A stretch of DNA of 64,000 bases from Chrysogorgia sp. JL179-B06 (taxonomy: Eukaryota > Cnidaria > Anthozoa > Scleralcyonacea > Chrysogorgiidae): the NCBI GenBank assembly GCA_035772405.1, contig JAYKKM010000047.1, positions 593,501 to 657,500 of the forward strand, read 5' to 3'. Below are positions 63,113 to 64,000 of this stretch, piece after piece. The notes under the pieces are model-generated. The model was not told the DNA's origin, did not search any database, and worked only from the letters and a program-made list of their open reading frames with translations. The position numbers and the translations under genes were made by a program. Every line of letters begins with the position of its first letter. The first letter of the stretch is position 1.

Positions 63113-63760
63113 ACTAACTATCTCGAAATATGTTCATAGTATAAGTAATAAATAGCCTGTCTTTAGTGTTGAGCAGTATTGCTTACCAGTAACAATTACT
63201 AGACATTTCTTAGCCTGGAAGTGAGAGTGTATAGCATATTTGGTTATATTAGCCATATTTCATATTGTTTTGGAAAAAAGTAATATTATACAGTAAATTT
63301 AATATTTTCCACTTTTTAGAAATTGATAAATATTTCTTCACAATGTCAAAGAATGCATATAATACCACCAACAACATCTTATTTCAAGATTAAATATATC
63401 AAAAAGGTAATTTTGTAATACTTAAGAAATAGAAAACTTTTTCTGTGTTTCCATACAGTAATATAGAGACACAAGTGGACGTTTGGGAGAATGAGTGTTT
63501 CCGCGCGATTTCGAGTTCTTCCAAACTTCCTCAATTCCATGTTTCTATAACATATGGGAACACAGGAAAAATGTTTTCTATTTCTTTTATAAAATAACTG
63601 AAAGGAAACAAGTAAAGTGTGGCAATAGCTTTATTTATAAATACATAAATTTTCCTTACTGTTCATGATGGCGCATTGTGTACTTTTCTATGTTTTCCAT
63701 ACATGAGTTATAGAAATAGAATCACTGCTTCCATTTACAGGCCTTGACATAGAGAATAAT
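63113..63760. other. CFAP221 intron, nothing recognised
   Basis: AT-rich single-copy-looking sequence with no gene, repeat or RNA that I can support. Short related stretches (agaaaactttttctgtgtttcca and tgtttctataacatatgg…) hint at a weak fold-back around 63430-63590. Confidence 0.35.
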
Positions 63761-63887
63761 CATGGATGTGCGGAAATATGAAATTTATTTCGAGTGTTGA
63801 CCAGGATATCGAACGAGTGAGCGCAGCGAACGAGTGAGATATCTTGGTCAACACGAGAAATAAATTTCTTATTTCCAAGCATCCATG
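63761..63887. repeat. Hairpin MITE
   Basis: Arms catggatgtgcggaaatatg and cttatttccaagcatccatg, continuing as aaatttatttcgagtgttga and its inverse. The loop has the tandem gaacgagtgagcgcagc. Non-coding. Confidence 0.8.
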
Positions 63888-64000
63888 TATTTTTCTGTTT
63901 ATTATATAAAAAAATGTCCAATTGCTTAGAAAAACAGCTTTAAACTATCGTGTTGTATCAGCGATAATCGGCACATGTGCGATTATCATAAACAATCACA

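Overview
The window is intron-rich, AT-rich animal DNA. It has GT-AG introns, AATAAA signals, RFX-type promoter logic and non-LTR, LTR and DNA transposons of many kinds. The genes and transposon families suggest a non-vertebrate, probably marine, metazoan such as a cnidarian or sponge; the exact group is inference. Three conserved host genes are recognisable, plus one two-exon gene I cannot name.

Region 1-16.9 kb is the 3' half of the serine-synthesis gene PHGDH (+). Its three last exons are at 1143-1288, 13795-14061 and 15879-16265. The intron after the first of these holds a 12.3-kb tandem array of about 490 units of 25 bp. The unit is a copy of that exon's own 3' edge plus its 5' splice site, so the gene carries hundreds of decoy donor sites.

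Region 16.9-32.3 kb is a four-level nest of transposons: an L2/CR1-like retrotransposon (+), split by a jockey-like retrotransposon (-), split by a 10.6-kb inverted-repeat element, split by an Academ-like DNA transposon. The 10.6-kb element carries a P2X7-ballast-domain-like gene and a THAP gene. The Academ-like element has an intact 1602-aa ORF that ends in a FEN/XPG-like nuclease module.

Region 32.3-37.6 kb holds several MITEs and fold-backs, then an unidentified 216-aa gene (+) that converges on ABCF2.

Region 37.6-53.7 kb is a complete 11-exon ABCF2 gene (-), an ABC-F ATPase of about 597 aa. Its introns contain MITEs, tRNA-derived SINE-like copies, LINE fragments, a hAT remnant and a (TA)n tract. 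A 214-bp divergent promoter with a good RFX X-box separates it from the first two exons of CFAP221 (+), a ciliary central-pair gene whose remainder lies beyond the window.

Region 54.2-64 kb, inside a CFAP221 intron, holds a LINE 3' end, a decayed Ty3/gypsy element (-) with its two LTRs, a small LTR element nested in its integrase region, and several nested inverted-repeat elements. One of these is packed with GCGATCG motifs.

All exon calls come from reading-frame continuity and similarity to families recalled from memory. No database search or transcript was available.
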